From Actinomyces oris (GTDB lineage: Bacteria > Actinomycetota > Actinomycetes > Actinomycetales > Actinomycetaceae): DNA of 64,000 nt. The stretch lies in the NCBI RefSeq assembly GCF_001929375.1, contig NZ_MSGO01000005.1, positions 124,001 through 188,000 of the forward strand, given 5' to 3'. Shown piece by piece: positions 36,901-45,658 of the stretch. The notes beneath the pieces were generated by a model, which worked only from the letters and a program-made list of their open reading frames with translations, was not told the DNA's origin and made no database searches. The translations under genes and the position numbers were made by a program. Position 1 is the first letter of the stretch; the number at the start of each line of letters is the position of its first letter.

Positions 36901-37587
36901 GTGCGGGGGTCTCTCATCGCAGTCTGAGAGGCCGGTGTCCGCAGGGCCGGCCTGCCCCAGCGCGTCGTGGACCGCCCGTTGCAGCGCCTCGCCGGGACCG
37001 GCCTCCTCCGGGGCGCTCCACGCCCTGCGCGGGGCGAGCGCGGTGAGGCGCTCGGGATGCGCCACGAGGAAGTCTCCCAGGGCCTGGGAGGCACCCAGGA
37101 CCGCGAGCAGGCGGTGCCTGTGCTCACGCGGCTCTGCGGCCGGATCACTCATGATGCTGCGCAGGAGTGCTGCCGGCCTCGTCGTGCACCCGGGCTCGAC
37201 ACCGCCTGCCGATGCCAGGTGACCCGACTCGGATGCGGCCGCGGCCTCAGCGAGCCTGACGAGGCTGAGCAGAGCCATGTCGGGATCGGCGGTGAGCGCC
37301 AGGGAGTCGATGAGCTCCTCACGCGCCGGCCCGAGTCGTATGTCGGCGGGTCGGCCGCCCGGCCGCCTGGAGCGATCCGCTGAGGCGCGTCCGCCGGGGT
37401 CTCCCGCCTCGACGACGTCGTCGGCCTCAGCGTCTGCTGGCAGGAAGGGCAGCAGCGCCGGGTCGCTCAGGAGAGCCCCGGCGCGGGCGGCGTTGTGGAA
37501 TCCGGCCCGCAGCAGCAGGGTCCTGGGCGAGGAGCTGTGCCGGGAGGGGGACCCGATCGGCGCCCGCTTCTCGCTGCGGTCTCTCAC
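33988..37587 (-). CDS. glnE: Glutamine synthetase adenylyltransferase/adenylyl-removing enzyme
   Basis: 1199 residues. Two nucleotidyltransferase halves show the GxDxD-type motifs NYISDVDVVYV and IGYASDADVLFV, each followed by a helical GlnD-like domain with paired LKLGPGGLRDVEF / LKLGPGGLSDVEW. One half adenylylates and the other deadenylylates GlnA. It is longer than common actinobacterial GlnE (about 1000), with a low-complexity N-terminus and a Ser/Arg/Pro-rich C-terminal tail of about 75 residues that may be disordered. It starts 18 bp after the glnA2 stop and is probably co-transcribed. Confidence 0.95.
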   Translation of the reverse strand: MRDRSEKRAPIGSPSRHSSSPRTLLLRAGFHNAARAGALLSDPALLPFLPADAEADDVVEAGDPGGRASADRSRRPGGRPADIRLGPAREELIDSLALTADPDMALLSLVRLAEAAAASESGHLASAGGVEPGCTTRPAALLRSIMSDPAAEPREHRHRLLAVLGASQALGDFLVAHPERLTALAPRRAWSAPEEAGPGEALQRAVHDALGQAGPADTGLSDCDERPPHPADCAVSRATGALRRAYRDRLTAIVADDLTSADPIEHVPTVCRRMAELADAALDAALLVARAAVGPKADEVALAVIAMGKTGAQELNYISDVDVVYVVGPAHELQGAHEPISEERLVEIGTHLATELAHVVSATAPEPPLWPLDTALRPEGKDGALVRTLDSHLAYYRRWAASWEFQALLKARACAGHAELGARYEQGVAPYVWEASRREHFVEDARAMRLRVEKESVPRDGADRRIKLGPGGLRDVEFTVQLLQLVHGRSDESLRVRGTLEALDALSAGGYVSRTDAAALSGCYKALRLLEHRSQLFRLRRTHNLPDKEEDLRRIERGISDCLGRGDSLWEDFKDLRRRVRALHQEIYYRPLLAFAAALSADEMALSPQAARERLAAVGYTDPDGALRHIQALTEGVSRRAAIQRQLLPVIIGWIGGGADPDFGLLSFRRLSEAIGGSHWYLAMLRDSPVAARRLCQVLSSAHWATERLAEFPESIAWLDDDGELEPRRPGALAEEVAAVLRRRSLTGPDDAALAEQALEAVQAILRVRAREEVRASLADCLDGIDPERTASILSDATDAVLDGTLTVATGLVIAQRDGVEAVSAGPDAGGCWQAARARHAIIAMGRLGGHEIGYASDADVLFVHQACDGAGEETAAQEAEAVAKQVMGLLASALPHPLEVDCDLRPEGRNGVMSRSLDAYREYYGRWSALWERQALLRARACAGDHDLGRRFEELINPLRWAQEGLAPQDLREIRRIKARVEAERLPRGIDPARHLKLGPGGLSDVEWSAQVLQLAHAGRIPQLRTTSTVAALQAAVQAGVLSADDGGELVAAWILASRLRSAIVLGTGRASGPRSQVLPVQIREIHLVGRLIGLGAGRERELEDLYRRSARHARAVAERIVFTDAAAHGSTASTPSSAASAAQPHSSESPPPRSAGSARSARAQSRRGTGTAASEGSRRASRPRTTRRRPEGPYPWS

Positions 37588-37605
37588 AGCTGTCTCCTGC
37601 TGCGC

Positions 37606-38937
37606 TCAGGCCCGCGGGAAGAACTGGCCGATCTCGAAGTCGGTGACCTGGGCGTCGTAGGCCCGGTACTCGCGGCGCTTGTTGCGCAGGAAGAACTCGA
37701 AGGTGTCCTCACCGAAGGTGTCCGCCACCAGGTCGGAGCGCTCCATGGCGGCCACCGCGCTCTTGAGGGAGGTGGGCAGGGCGTGGATGCCCAGCGCCCT
37801 GCGCTCCATCTCCGACAGGGCCCAGACATCGTCCTCGGCCTCCGGGGGAAGCTCGTAGCCCTCCTCGATGCCCTTGAGGCCCGCGGCCAGAATGACCGCG
37901 TAGGCCAGGTAGGGGTTGGCCGAGGAGTCGATGCCGCGGAACTCCACCCGCGTCGACTGGGCCTTGCCGGGCTTGTGCATGGGGACGCGTACCAGGGCGG
38001 AGCGGTTGTTGTGGCCCCAGCACACGTAGCTGGGGGCCTCGTCCCCTCCCCACAGGCGCTTGTAGGAGTTGACGTGCTGGTTGGTGACGGCGGTGATCTC
38101 CGAGGCGTGGTGCAGCAGCCCGGCGATGAAGGAGCGGCCGGTGGCGGAGAGCTGGTACTGGCCGGCGGGGTCGAAGAAGGCGTTGCGGTCGCCCTCGAAC
38201 AGGGAGAAGTGCGTGTGCATGCCCGAGCCGAACTGATCGGGGAAGGGCTTGGGCATGAAGGTCGCCAGGCAGCCCTCCTCCAGGGCGACCTCCTCCACGA
38301 CGGCGCGGAAGGTCATGATGTTGTCCGCCATGGACAGGGCGTCGGCGAAGCGCAGGTCGATCTCGTTCTGGCCGGGGCCGCCCTCGTGGTGGGAGAACTG
38401 CACCGAGATCCCCATCTGCTCGAGCATGAGGATGGCGTGGCGTCGGAAGTCGTGGGCGGTCCCCCCGGGCACGTGGTCGAAGTAACCGGCGTCGTCAGTG
38501 GGGCGGATACGCCCGTCGGCGTCGCGGTTGACCAGGTAGAACTCGATCTCCGGGTGGATGTAGCAGGTGAATCCGGCCTCGGCGACCCGGGCGAGCTGAC
38601 GCTCGAGCACGGAGCGCGGGTCGGTGCGGGCGGGCTCGCCGTCGGGCGTGAGGACATCGCAGAACATGCGGGCCACACCGTTGTCCCCGTCCCGCCAGGG
38701 CAGCATCTGGAAGGTGGAGGGATCGGGGGCCAGGAGCATGTCGGACTCGAAGACGCGCGTCAGGCCCTCGATGGCCGATCCGTCGAAGCCGATGCCCTCC
38801 TCGAAGGCACTCTCGACCTCGGCCGGTGCGATGGCCACGGACTTGAGCTGTCCGGAGACGTCAGTGAACCACAGGCGGATGAAGCTGATGTCGCGTTCCT
38901 CGATGGCTCGGAGCACGTACTCCTGCTGCTTGTCCAA
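37606..38937 (-). CDS. glnA2: Second glutamine synthetase type I
   Basis: 443 residues from a TTG start at 38937, preceded by GAGGAGG 5 bases upstream and matching the family's usual first residues (DKQQEYVLRAIEERDI). Motifs: FDGSAIEGL, HPEIEFYL, SGMHTHFSLFEG and NRSALVRVP. The adenylylation loop is absent (GYELPPEAEDDVWAL instead of DLYELAPEE), so GlnE probably does not control it. The glnE-glnA2 order is conserved in actinobacteria. The frame up to 39114 without a ribosome site is rejected. Confidence 0.92.
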   Translation of the reverse strand: MDKQQEYVLRAIEERDISFIRLWFTDVSGQLKSVAIAPAEVESAFEEGIGFDGSAIEGLTRVFESDMLLAPDPSTFQMLPWRDGDNGVARMFCDVLTPDGEPARTDPRSVLERQLARVAEAGFTCYIHPEIEFYLVNRDADGRIRPTDDAGYFDHVPGGTAHDFRRHAILMLEQMGISVQFSHHEGGPGQNEIDLRFADALSMADNIMTFRAVVEEVALEEGCLATFMPKPFPDQFGSGMHTHFSLFEGDRNAFFDPAGQYQLSATGRSFIAGLLHHASEITAVTNQHVNSYKRLWGGDEAPSYVCWGHNNRSALVRVPMHKPGKAQSTRVEFRGIDSSANPYLAYAVILAAGLKGIEEGYELPPEAEDDVWALSEMERRALGIHALPTSLKSAVAAMERSDLVADTFGEDTFEFFLRNKRREYRAYDAQVTDFEIGQFFPRA

Positions 38938-39128
38938 TGGGGCCTCCTCAGCATGGCGGCGCAGCAGCCGGCCGACGACGGGGCCGGTGGTCGTGCGCCT
39001 GAGACGTTCTGCTGGGCCCACCCTAGTGCTCGGGTGCGTCAGGCAGGTTTCGGACAACCGCCTCGGCGGGGACGTCAGAGGGACGTCAGTGGTCCGTCCG
39101 AGGTGCCAGCGCACTGCGACACCTCAGG

Positions 39129-39140
39129 TAGCCTCGTGCC
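39129..39140 (+). promoter_or_regulatory. -10 box for leaderless panB
   Basis: TAGCCT (39129-39134) precedes the ATG at 39141 by 6 bases, without a ribosome site. Confidence 0.5.
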
Positions 39141-39986
39141 ATGGCTACACCCGAGTCCCCTTACGGCACGTCCGCCACCGTCGTCGGAGGCGGCAAGCCC
39201 GTGCGCGTTCATCACCTGGCGGCCGCCAAGAAGGACGGCACCAAGTTGGTCATGCTCACCGCCTACGACGCCGTGACCGCCCAGATCCTGGACGCGGCGG
39301 GAACCGACCTGCTGCTGGTGGGCGACTCCATCGGCAATGTCATGCTGGGGCACGACTCCACGCTGCCGGTGGAGCTCGACGAGATGGTGGTGGCCACCCG
39401 CTCGGTGGCGAGGGCGACCAAGCGCGCACTGGTCGTGGCTGACCTCCCCTTTGGCACCTACGAGGCCGGCCCCGAGCAGGCTCTGGCCAGCGCGGTGCGC
39501 CTCATGAAGGCGGGGGCCAACGCCGTCAAGCTCGAAGGCGGCAGGCCCCGAGCAGCCAGCGTGCGCGCGCTGACCCAGGCGGGCATCCCGGTGGTGGGGC
39601 ACCTGGGATTCACCCCGCAGAGCGTCAACATGCTCGGTGGCTTCCGGGTTCAGGGCCGCGGCGAGGCCGCGGACGCGCTGCTGGCCGACACGCAGGCGCT
39701 GGCTGAGGCGGGGGCGATCGCCCTCGTCCTGGAGATGGTGCCCGAGCCTGTGGCCGCCCGCGTCACCGAGTCGCTTGCGATCCCCACGATCGGTATCGGC
39801 GCGGGCGCCCGCTGCGACGGACAGGTCCTGGTGTGGACGGACATGGCCGGGATGACGGACTGGTCACCGCGCTTCGCCCACCAGTTCGGGCAGATCGGCG
39901 AGGTCCTCAGGCAGGCGGCCGCCGACTACGGGACCGCGGTGCGCGAGGAGTCCTTCCCTGCAGAGAAGCACTGGTTCAGCTCCTGA
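39141..39986 (+). CDS. panB: 3-methyl-2-oxobutanoate hydroxymethyltransferase
   Basis: 281 residues of usual length. First committed step of pantothenate synthesis, adding a hydroxymethyl group from methylenetetrahydrofolate to ketoisovalerate. Motifs: [67 protein letters not shown] and the later [15 protein letters not shown]. The gene is divergent from glnA2. No panC or panD lies next to it. Confidence 0.96.
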   Translation: MATPESPYGTSATVVGGGKPVRVHHLAAAKKDGTKLVMLTAYDAVTAQILDAAGTDLLLVGDSIGNVMLGHDSTLPVELDEMVVATRSVARATKRALVVADLPFGTYEAGPEQALASAVRLMKAGANAVKLEGGRPRAASVRALTQAGIPVVGHLGFTPQSVNMLGGFRVQGRGEAADALLADTQALAEAGAIALVLEMVPEPVAARVTESLAIPTIGIGAGARCDGQVLVWTDMAGMTDWSPRFAHQFGQIGEVLRQAAADYGTAVREESFPAEKHWFSS

Positions 39987-40077
39987 CGACCCCTGACAGT
40001 GATAAGACCCACAGCGTGTTGTGGAGGCCCTGGACCACTGGCTGGAGGGAAGGTCCCGCGAACCGGGTGCCCCCTTC

Positions 40078-40090
40078 TATGCTTAAGACC
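40078..40090 (+). promoter_or_regulatory. -10 box for leaderless map
   Basis: TATGCT (40078-40083) lies 7 bases before the ATG at 40091. The upstream in-frame extension from 39833 would overlap panB and cross this box. Confidence 0.5.
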
Positions 40091-40996
40091 ATGAGTTCTT
40101 CGGCTTCCCCCGCGTCCTCGGCCTCACTGGCCGACCGCGCTCCGCGTGGCACGCTCACTCCCGGGACACTCAGTCCTGAGCGTCATGTGCCGGCATCCAT
40201 CGCACGTCCCGAGTACATGTTCCACGACGGTCCCGAGCGCGTCACGGCCTCGGAGGTCAAGGATGCTGAGACGATCGAGCGGATCCGGGTGGCGGGGCGG
40301 CTGGCCGCCCGCGCCCTGGCCGAGGCCGCCAAGGCGATCGCCCCGGGGGTGAGCACCGATGAGCTGGACCGGATCGCCCACGAGTACCTGTGCGACCACG
40401 GTGCCTACCCCTCCTGCCTGGGTTACATGGGTTTCCCCAAATCGATCTGCACCTCGATCAATGAGGTCATCTGCCACGGCATCCCGGACTCGACCCGCCT
40501 GAATGAGGGAGACCTCATCAATCTTGACGTCACCGCCTACATCGGCGGGGTCCACGGCGACACGAACGCCACCTACGCCGTCGGCGAGGTCGACCGTGAG
40601 ACGGAGCTGCTCATCGAACGTACCCGCACCGCGATGGAGCGGGGCATCAAGGCCGTCAAGCCGGGACGCGAGGTCAATGTCATCGGCCGCGTCATCGAGG
40701 CCTACGCCAAACGCTTCGACTACGGGGTGGTGCGCGACTACACGGGCCACGGCGTCGGGGAGGCCTTTCACTCAGGGCTCATCATCCCCCACTACGACGC
40801 CGCCCCTCTGCACGACGACGTCATCAAGACCGGCATGGTGTTCACCATCGAGCCGATGCTCACACTCGGCGGCATCGAGTGGGAGCAGTGGGACGACGGC
40901 TGGACGGTGGTCACCAAGGACCGTTCCCGCACCGCGCAGTTCGAGCACACGCTCGTGGTGACCGAGGAAGGTGCCGAGGTGCTCACCCTGCCTTGA
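40091..40996 (+). CDS. map: Methionine aminopeptidase type I
   Basis: 301 residues. Removes N-terminal Met from new proteins. All five metal ligands are visible in order: Asp in [14 protein letters not shown] (two), His in [11 protein letters not shown], Glu in [11 protein letters not shown] and Glu in AQFEHTLVV. An N-terminal extension of about 45 residues resembles actinobacterial MapB proteins that bind the ribosome region. Start set by the -10 box. Followed by a small hairpin. Confidence 0.95.
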   Translation: MSSSASPASSASLADRAPRGTLTPGTLSPERHVPASIARPEYMFHDGPERVTASEVKDAETIERIRVAGRLAARALAEAAKAIAPGVSTDELDRIAHEYLCDHGAYPSCLGYMGFPKSICTSINEVICHGIPDSTRLNEGDLINLDVTAYIGGVHGDTNATYAVGEVDRETELLIERTRTAMERGIKAVKPGREVNVIGRVIEAYAKRFDYGVVRDYTGHGVGEAFHSGLIIPHYDAAPLHDDVIKTGMVFTIEPMLTLGGIEWEQWDDGWTVVTKDRSRTAQFEHTLVVTEEGAEVLTLP

Positions 40997-41015
40997 GGTA
41001 GCGGGTATCGCTACC
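40997..41015 (+). terminator. Small hairpin directly after map
   Basis: GGTAGCG (40997-41003) pairs with CGCTACC (41009-41015) around a 5-base loop, starting one base after the stop codon. Weak, with no T-tract. Confidence 0.4.
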
Positions 41016-41160
41016 CATCCACGTCCACGATGATCGAGCACCGTCACGTTGCCTCACGATAAGGTGACGACGTAAGGTCCTTGGCTAGCGGACATCTACT
41101 GCATTCTGCCCAGGAAGCCCATGCGGGTTTCTCCCAGCTTATTTCCTCCCGGAGGTTCTC

Positions 41161-42354
41161 ATGGCTTTGCGCTTCAATCCACCGCCGAACTGGCCCGCGC
41201 CACCCGAGGGTTTCGAGCCGCCTGCAGGCTGGCAGCCCGACCCCGCCTGGGGGCCGGCTCCTGAGGGCTGGCAGATCTGGGTCGATGACTCCGCCGCCTC
41301 CGGCGCATCCGCTGCTTCGGCCGCAGGTGCCGCTACTGAGGCCGACCCGGCGTGGGCTCCGACCCAGGCCGTGTCGACCGCCCCGACGGCCCCGTTGAGC
41401 ACTTCCTCACCGGTTGCCGACCCGACGGGCATGTCAGCCTCCGCCCCCTCCGGTGACTACGCCGGGCCTCCCGCGTCTGTCGGCGCCAGCCCGTACGCGG
41501 CCAACATGGACTACGCCCAGTCGCCCACGCCCTACCAGCCCCAGGGGGCAGCGGGAGGGATGCAGCCTCCCACCGGCGGATGGCAGCCCAACGCCGCCGT
41601 TCCAGCCGGCCCCGGCAATGGCTCCAAGCCGCTGACCCAACAGTGGTGGTTCTGGACCGGAATCGCCGCAGTCGTCGTGGTCGCCCTGGTCATCGGTGGA
41701 ATCTTCATGTTCAAGGGCGATTCCAGCGACAGCGACAACAAGGCGGACAGCACCTCGAGCTCGGAGCCGGATAACCCGAAGAAGCCTAAGCCCAGCAAGA
41801 ATGTCGATGACCCGGACCCAACCGACAACCCGGATCCGAAGAAGCCCACCAAGACCAGCAATCCGAACAATAACAGCCACGGCTCGAGCGAGAAGGACCC
41901 CATCGACCCGAAGGCCGGGGCGGTCACGCTGAATGCAGGCAAGTACGACGACGACCCTAACGCCTCGGTTGACGTCACCTTCGGGGATGTCGAGTGGAAC
42001 GCCAACGAGTCCATCAAGGCCGTCACGAGCCAGTACAGCTACAAGGAGCCCCCTGCCGGCAAGGTGTACATTCGCGTTCCCGTTGAGATCACCTACCACG
42101 GTCAAGGACAGTTCGATAAGTACGACCTGAAGGTCGGATTCACCCACGAAGGAAACACGGCAGAATCTGAGCTGATTATCGGCGGGCAGTCGCTCTTCAA
42201 CCGGCAGAGCATGCCCCGTGACGGAGGCAAGGCGAAGGGCGATTTCGTCTTCCTCGTTGACGAGTCCGCCGCCAATGAGAAGAAGGGCGCCTTCGCGGTG
42301 AGCGCTTTCTCCCAGGTGGACAACAAGAATGAGGTCTACGTGGCGGCGAAGTAA
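41161..42354 (+). CDS. Membrane-anchored protein with Pro/Trp-rich N-terminus and DUF4352-like domain
   Basis: 397 residues. The N-terminus has PPNWPAPPEGFEPP and GWQPDPAWGPAPEGW repeats common in actinobacterial membrane proteins, then an Ala/Pro-rich cytosolic stretch. One transmembrane helix (about 163-183, WWFWTGIAAVVVVALVIGG) leads to an Asp/Lys/Pro/Ser linker and an exported C-terminal domain (about 255-397) that looks telokin/DUF4352-like (KVYIRVPVEITYHGQGQFD). GGAGG precedes the ATG. Function unknown; a cell-surface role is inferred. Confidence 0.8.
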   Translation: MALRFNPPPNWPAPPEGFEPPAGWQPDPAWGPAPEGWQIWVDDSAASGASAASAAGAATEADPAWAPTQAVSTAPTAPLSTSSPVADPTGMSASAPSGDYAGPPASVGASPYAANMDYAQSPTPYQPQGAAGGMQPPTGGWQPNAAVPAGPGNGSKPLTQQWWFWTGIAAVVVVALVIGGIFMFKGDSSDSDNKADSTSSSEPDNPKKPKPSKNVDDPDPTDNPDPKKPTKTSNPNNNSHGSSEKDPIDPKAGAVTLNAGKYDDDPNASVDVTFGDVEWNANESIKAVTSQYSYKEPPAGKVYIRVPVEITYHGQGQFDKYDLKVGFTHEGNTAESELIIGGQSLFNRQSMPRDGGKAKGDFVFLVDESAANEKKGAFAVSAFSQVDNKNEVYVAAK

Positions 42355-42385
42355 CGCCACGCCACCATCCGCCTCATACGACGTC

Positions 42386-42421
42386 GGCTGTGGCCCGCCA
42401 GGATCCTGGCGGGCCACAGCC
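42386..42421. terminator. Perfect 36-base palindrome between convergent units
   Basis: GGCTGTGGCCCGCCAGGA and its exact reverse complement form an 18+18 palindrome. It lies between the plus-strand membrane-protein gene and the minus-strand RNase P RNA, so it probably terminates both. Confidence 0.8.
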
Positions 42422-42440
42422 GTTTCAACACGTTCGATAG

Positions 42441-42843
42441 GGCGGACGAGCCGACCTGTACGCCGGGTTCTGTTGCCGCCCGCCGTTACCGGCCTGGGCG
42501 GTGGCGACCATTCATCTTGGACCGCTGTTACCAGCGGCCTCATGCGACCTACCCGCTGACTCGGGCGAGCAGCCTTCAAGCGCCAGCTGTGCGGTCTTGC
42601 TCCGGGCGGGGTTTACCGAGCCGCAACGGTCACCCGCCGCGCTGGTGGGCTCTTACCCCACCCTTTCACCCTTACCCACCGGTATCCGATGGGCGGTCTA
42701 CTCTCTGTGGCACTGTCCCGCGGGTCACCCCGGGTGGCCGTTAGCCACCGCCCTGCTCTGTGGAGCCCGGACGTTCCTCAGCCCGCCACCGCCATGAAGG
42801 CGGTGGCCGGTACCGCGGCCGCCCGGTCGGCTCGTCCGCACGG
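42441..42843 (-). ncRNA. rnpB: RNase P RNA, bacterial type A
   Basis: On the minus strand the 5' part reads GAGGAACGTCCGGGCTCC followed by ACAGAGCAGGGCGGTGG, and the 3' part reads ACAGAACCCGGCGTACAGG then TCGGCTCGTCC, the hallmark P4/J segments of the ribozyme. The ends CGGACGAGCCGACC and GGTCGGCTCGTCCG pair as helix P1. The length of about 400 nt fits actinobacterial RNase P. Exact ends are approximate. TACACT on the minus strand (42852-42847) may be the -10. Confidence 0.95.
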
Positions 42844-42922
42844 GTCAGTGTAGCCACATGCTGCGTCGTCGGGGTTCGCGCCCACCGGACAGCCCCCACC
42901 TGCCGGGAGGCGTGTCCGGCCC

Positions 42923-42934
42923 TATCATGTGCGG
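42923..42934 (+). promoter_or_regulatory. -10 box for leaderless yaaA
   Basis: TATCAT (42923-42928) precedes the GTG at 42935 by 6 bases. Confidence 0.5.
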
Positions 42935-43738
42935 GTGCTGATCCTGCTTCCTCCCTCTGAGGGAAAGACTGCTCCTACCAGTGGACCGTCCCTGGATCTC
43001 GACTCGCTCCTGGAGGCGGACAGGCTCACCGCTGCGCGCCGTGAGGTGATGTCCGCGCTGGCTGAGGTGAGTCGGAGCGCCGAGGGTGCCTCCGTCCTGG
43101 GGCTGGGGCCTCGCAGCGCCGAGCAGGTGGGGACGAATCTGCTGCTGGAGACCGCGCCCTGTGCCCCGGCCCATCAGCTGTTCACCGGGGTCCTGTACGA
43201 GGCCGCACGGCTGGGCTCGATCGCCGAGGGCCCGGCGGGCCGCGCCGCTCTGGAGCACCACTGCGTTGTTCTCTCGGGGCTGTGGGGCATCCTCTCCCCC
43301 ACTGACCTGGTGCCCGACCACCGCCTGTCGATGGGCACGTCCCTGCCCGGACCGGGACGTCTGCCGGCGTTCTGGAAACCGCACCTGACGCCGTCGCTCA
43401 CCGACATGGTTGCACAGGGGCTGGTGGTGGATTGTCGGTCGGCGGACTACGCGGCCGCATGGAAGCCGTCCGCGCGTGACGGCATCGAGGTCGTGAGCGT
43501 GCGCGTGGTGCGCACTGCCGACGACGGTTCCCGCAAGGTGGTCTCCCACATGGCCAAGCACGCCCGCGGACTGCTCACCGGAGAGCTCCTCAGGACCGTT
43601 GCCGACGGGGCCGTGACTGAGCACGTACAGGTGGACGACCTCGCGAGTATCGCCGGGGGTCTGGAGGGTATCGACGACGTCGAGGTCTGCGAGCCGGACC
43701 GGCAGGGGCGACGAGTACTCACCCTGGTGACTCGCTGA
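42935..43738 (+). CDS. yaaA: YaaA family peroxide-response protein
   Basis: 267 residues, beginning VLILLPPSEGKT, the usual YaaA start in actinobacteria, with FTGVLYEAARL, VVLSGLWGILSPTDLVPDHRLSMG and FWKPHLTPSL. In Escherichia coli the protein lowers free iron during peroxide stress and binds DNA. The start at 42935 matches both the family start and the -10 box; the GTG six bases earlier is less likely. Confidence 0.9.
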   Translation: MLILLPPSEGKTAPTSGPSLDLDSLLEADRLTAARREVMSALAEVSRSAEGASVLGLGPRSAEQVGTNLLLETAPCAPAHQLFTGVLYEAARLGSIAEGPAGRAALEHHCVVLSGLWGILSPTDLVPDHRLSMGTSLPGPGRLPAFWKPHLTPSLTDMVAQGLVVDCRSADYAAAWKPSARDGIEVVSVRVVRTADDGSRKVVSHMAKHARGLLTGELLRTVADGAVTEHVQVDDLASIAGGLEGIDDVEVCEPDRQGRRVLTLVTR

Positions 43739-43769
43739 GGCCGGTGGCGGCCGGCTTCAGACGCGGCCG

Positions 43770-44504
43770 CTAGATGTCCATCCGTACGATGATGACGTCG
43801 TTCTCCTCGGCGTGGATGACCTCCTCGGTCGGGGCGGCCACGATGCGGGCCAGCTCCTGGGGGCTGATCTCGACGGCGCCGCCCTCGATGGTGCGTCCCC
43901 TCAGGGCGACTGCGCCCAGCCCGCCGGTGGAGGCGCGGACGGCCTCATAGTCGGCCAGGAGGGGGGTCTCGATGGTGCCGGCGAGGTCTGCCCGCTGGTT
44001 CTCCAGGGACTCGATCTCCTCATCGAGTCGGGCGAACTCGGCGTCGCGCTTGGCGGTGAGCTCCCGCCCGGCTGTGCGGATCTCGGACTCCTCCTGGCTG
44101 AGGCGCTCCGCCTCCTGCCGGGCGGAGTCGAGTTCCTCCATGGCCAGGATCTGCGCCTCCTCCAAGGTTGACTGGCGTTGGCCGAGCTGGTCGATCTCCC
44201 CTTGGATGGCGGAGAGGTCGCGGGCTGCGCTGGTGCCGGAGTGGAGGCGCTCGCGCAGCACCTCGGCGCGGCGCACCACCTGCTCGACCTCGCCCTCACT
44301 GCGGGTGGCCTGCTTCTTGGCCTCGTCGAGGGCGGCCTCGGCCTGGATGGCTGCCCGCTTGTTGACTTTGAGGCGTTCGATGACTGACTCGATGCGGGTG
44401 AGGACCGGAAGGTGCTTGCGCTCGTGACGCAGCCGTGCCAGGCGGGAGTCGAGGTCCTGGAGGTCGATGAGAAGGCGCTGCTGGGCGATGGGGGCGCTTG
44501 TCAC
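43770..44504 (-). CDS. Coiled-coil protein of the actinobacterial C4 zinc-ribbon family, lacking the cysteines
   Basis: 244 residues. A long coiled coil (about 8-180) is followed by the C-terminal module normally carrying four zinc-binding cysteines. Here the positions read LRGRTIEGGAVEISPQEL and EEVIHAEENDVIIVR, and the whole protein has no cysteine. The fold may persist without zinc. The partner of the Nif3-like gene just upstream, an arrangement common in actinobacteria. GTG start with AAGGAG at good spacing; the longer frame to 44930 is the antisense of that neighbour. Function unknown. Confidence 0.85.
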   Translation of the reverse strand: MTSAPIAQQRLLIDLQDLDSRLARLRHERKHLPVLTRIESVIERLKVNKRAAIQAEAALDEAKKQATRSEGEVEQVVRRAEVLRERLHSGTSAARDLSAIQGEIDQLGQRQSTLEEAQILAMEELDSARQEAERLSQEESEIRTAGRELTAKRDAEFARLDEEIESLENQRADLAGTIETPLLADYEAVRASTGGLGAVALRGRTIEGGAVEISPQELARIVAAPTEEVIHAEENDVIIVRMDI

Positions 44505-44550
44505 GGCGGGTGCTCCTTCAGGCGTGTGCGGGTTGATGCTGCGAATCCTC

Positions 44551-45453
44551 TCATGCCCGGTCTGGTCCGGTGGGCAGGCGCAGCGCCCAGGGGTCCGTGA
44601 CGATGCGGGAGACCTGGACGGACAGTGAGGCGCCGCGGGAGCAGGCGTTGTCTGTGAGCCTGCGGGCCAGGGGCTCCAGGCCGACCCACTCGGTGGCCCA
44701 GTGGGTTCCGCACAGGAGGTAGGGGCGGCCGCCCTCCAGGTGCTCGGAGGCGGGGTGGTGGCGCAGGTCGGCGGTGAGGAACACGTCGGCCCCGGCCTCG
44801 CGGACCCGTTGCAGGAGAGAGTCGCCCGCCCCACCTGAGACGGCGATGCGCTCGACGACGGCGTCGAGGTCCCCTCCCACGAGGAGGCCGGGGGCCGAGT
44901 CGGGCAGGGCTGCGGCGACGTCGTCAGCAAGCCGGCGCAGGGTGACGGGCTGCGGCAGCGTGCCGATCCGCCCGATGCCCCGATCCGGGGAGGCGGGGTC
45001 GGGCTCGAGCGGCACGGTGGAGACGAGTCCGACCCGCTCGGCCAGGGCGTCGGCCACTCCCCCGTGGGCGGCGTCGAGACTGGTGTGGGCGTTGAGGAGG
45101 GCGATGCCTGCGCGGATGAGGCGGTGGATGCAGCGGCCCTTGGGGTCGGTGGCCGCGACGTGGTCGGTTCCGCGCAGGTAGAGGGGGTGGTGGGTGATGA
45201 CCATGTCGACGCCGGCGTTGATGGCCTCGTCGACGACGGCCGCCACCGGGTCGACGGCCAGGAGGATGCTGCGCACCGGGTCGGCGGGGTCGCCGCAGAT
45301 GAGCCCGTTGGAGTCCCAGGAGGCGGCCAGGCCGGGGGGTGCGGCGGCCTCCACGAGGGCGACGACGTCGCCGACGGTCAGGTGGCCTTCCGGGGTGCTA
45401 GGCGAGGGCTCGTGTCCGGCCTCAGGAGATGCGGGTTCGGGAGTGTGACTCAT
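44551..45453 (-). CDS. Nif3-like dinuclear metal protein
   Basis: 300 residues. Family motifs include SWDSNGLICGD, VDMVITHHPLYLRG (metal His pair), LLNAHTSLDAAHGGVAD and LCGTHWATEWVGL (metal His and Glu). Family members form hexameric rings with a two-metal site and uncertain activity, often annotated as GTP cyclohydrolase I type 2. No Shine-Dalgarno; TAGCCT on the minus strand (45465-45460) lies 6 bases before the ATG, so probably leaderless. Followed 46 bp downstream by the coiled-coil gene. Confidence 0.92.
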   Translation of the reverse strand: MSHTPEPASPEAGHEPSPSTPEGHLTVGDVVALVEAAAPPGLAASWDSNGLICGDPADPVRSILLAVDPVAAVVDEAINAGVDMVITHHPLYLRGTDHVAATDPKGRCIHRLIRAGIALLNAHTSLDAAHGGVADALAERVGLVSTVPLEPDPASPDRGIGRIGTLPQPVTLRRLADDVAAALPDSAPGLLVGGDLDAVVERIAVSGGAGDSLLQRVREAGADVFLTADLRHHPASEHLEGGRPYLLCGTHWATEWVGLEPLARRLTDNACSRGASLSVQVSRIVTDPWALRLPTGPDRA

Positions 45454-45658
45454 GCGACCAGGCTAGCGGTAGGGCGGGCAGTTCCTGAGGCGTGACGGGC
45501 TCGGAGGCCCGCGGTGCCTGCGAGGGGGCATGCCTGACGGAACACAGTGAGGAAAACGACCGACGCGGCCGCCATCTGGGGTAACCTACTTCCGCGCTGC
45601 TGGGCCCCTCCGGTGCCGGCAGCGTCGGCCTCCTCGACGCCGTCGATGTCGTGGCCGC

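Noticed and set aside
42501-42797. Short plus-strand frames inside the RNase P RNA region
   Set aside because: The sequence is explained by the rnpB structure; no coding signals.
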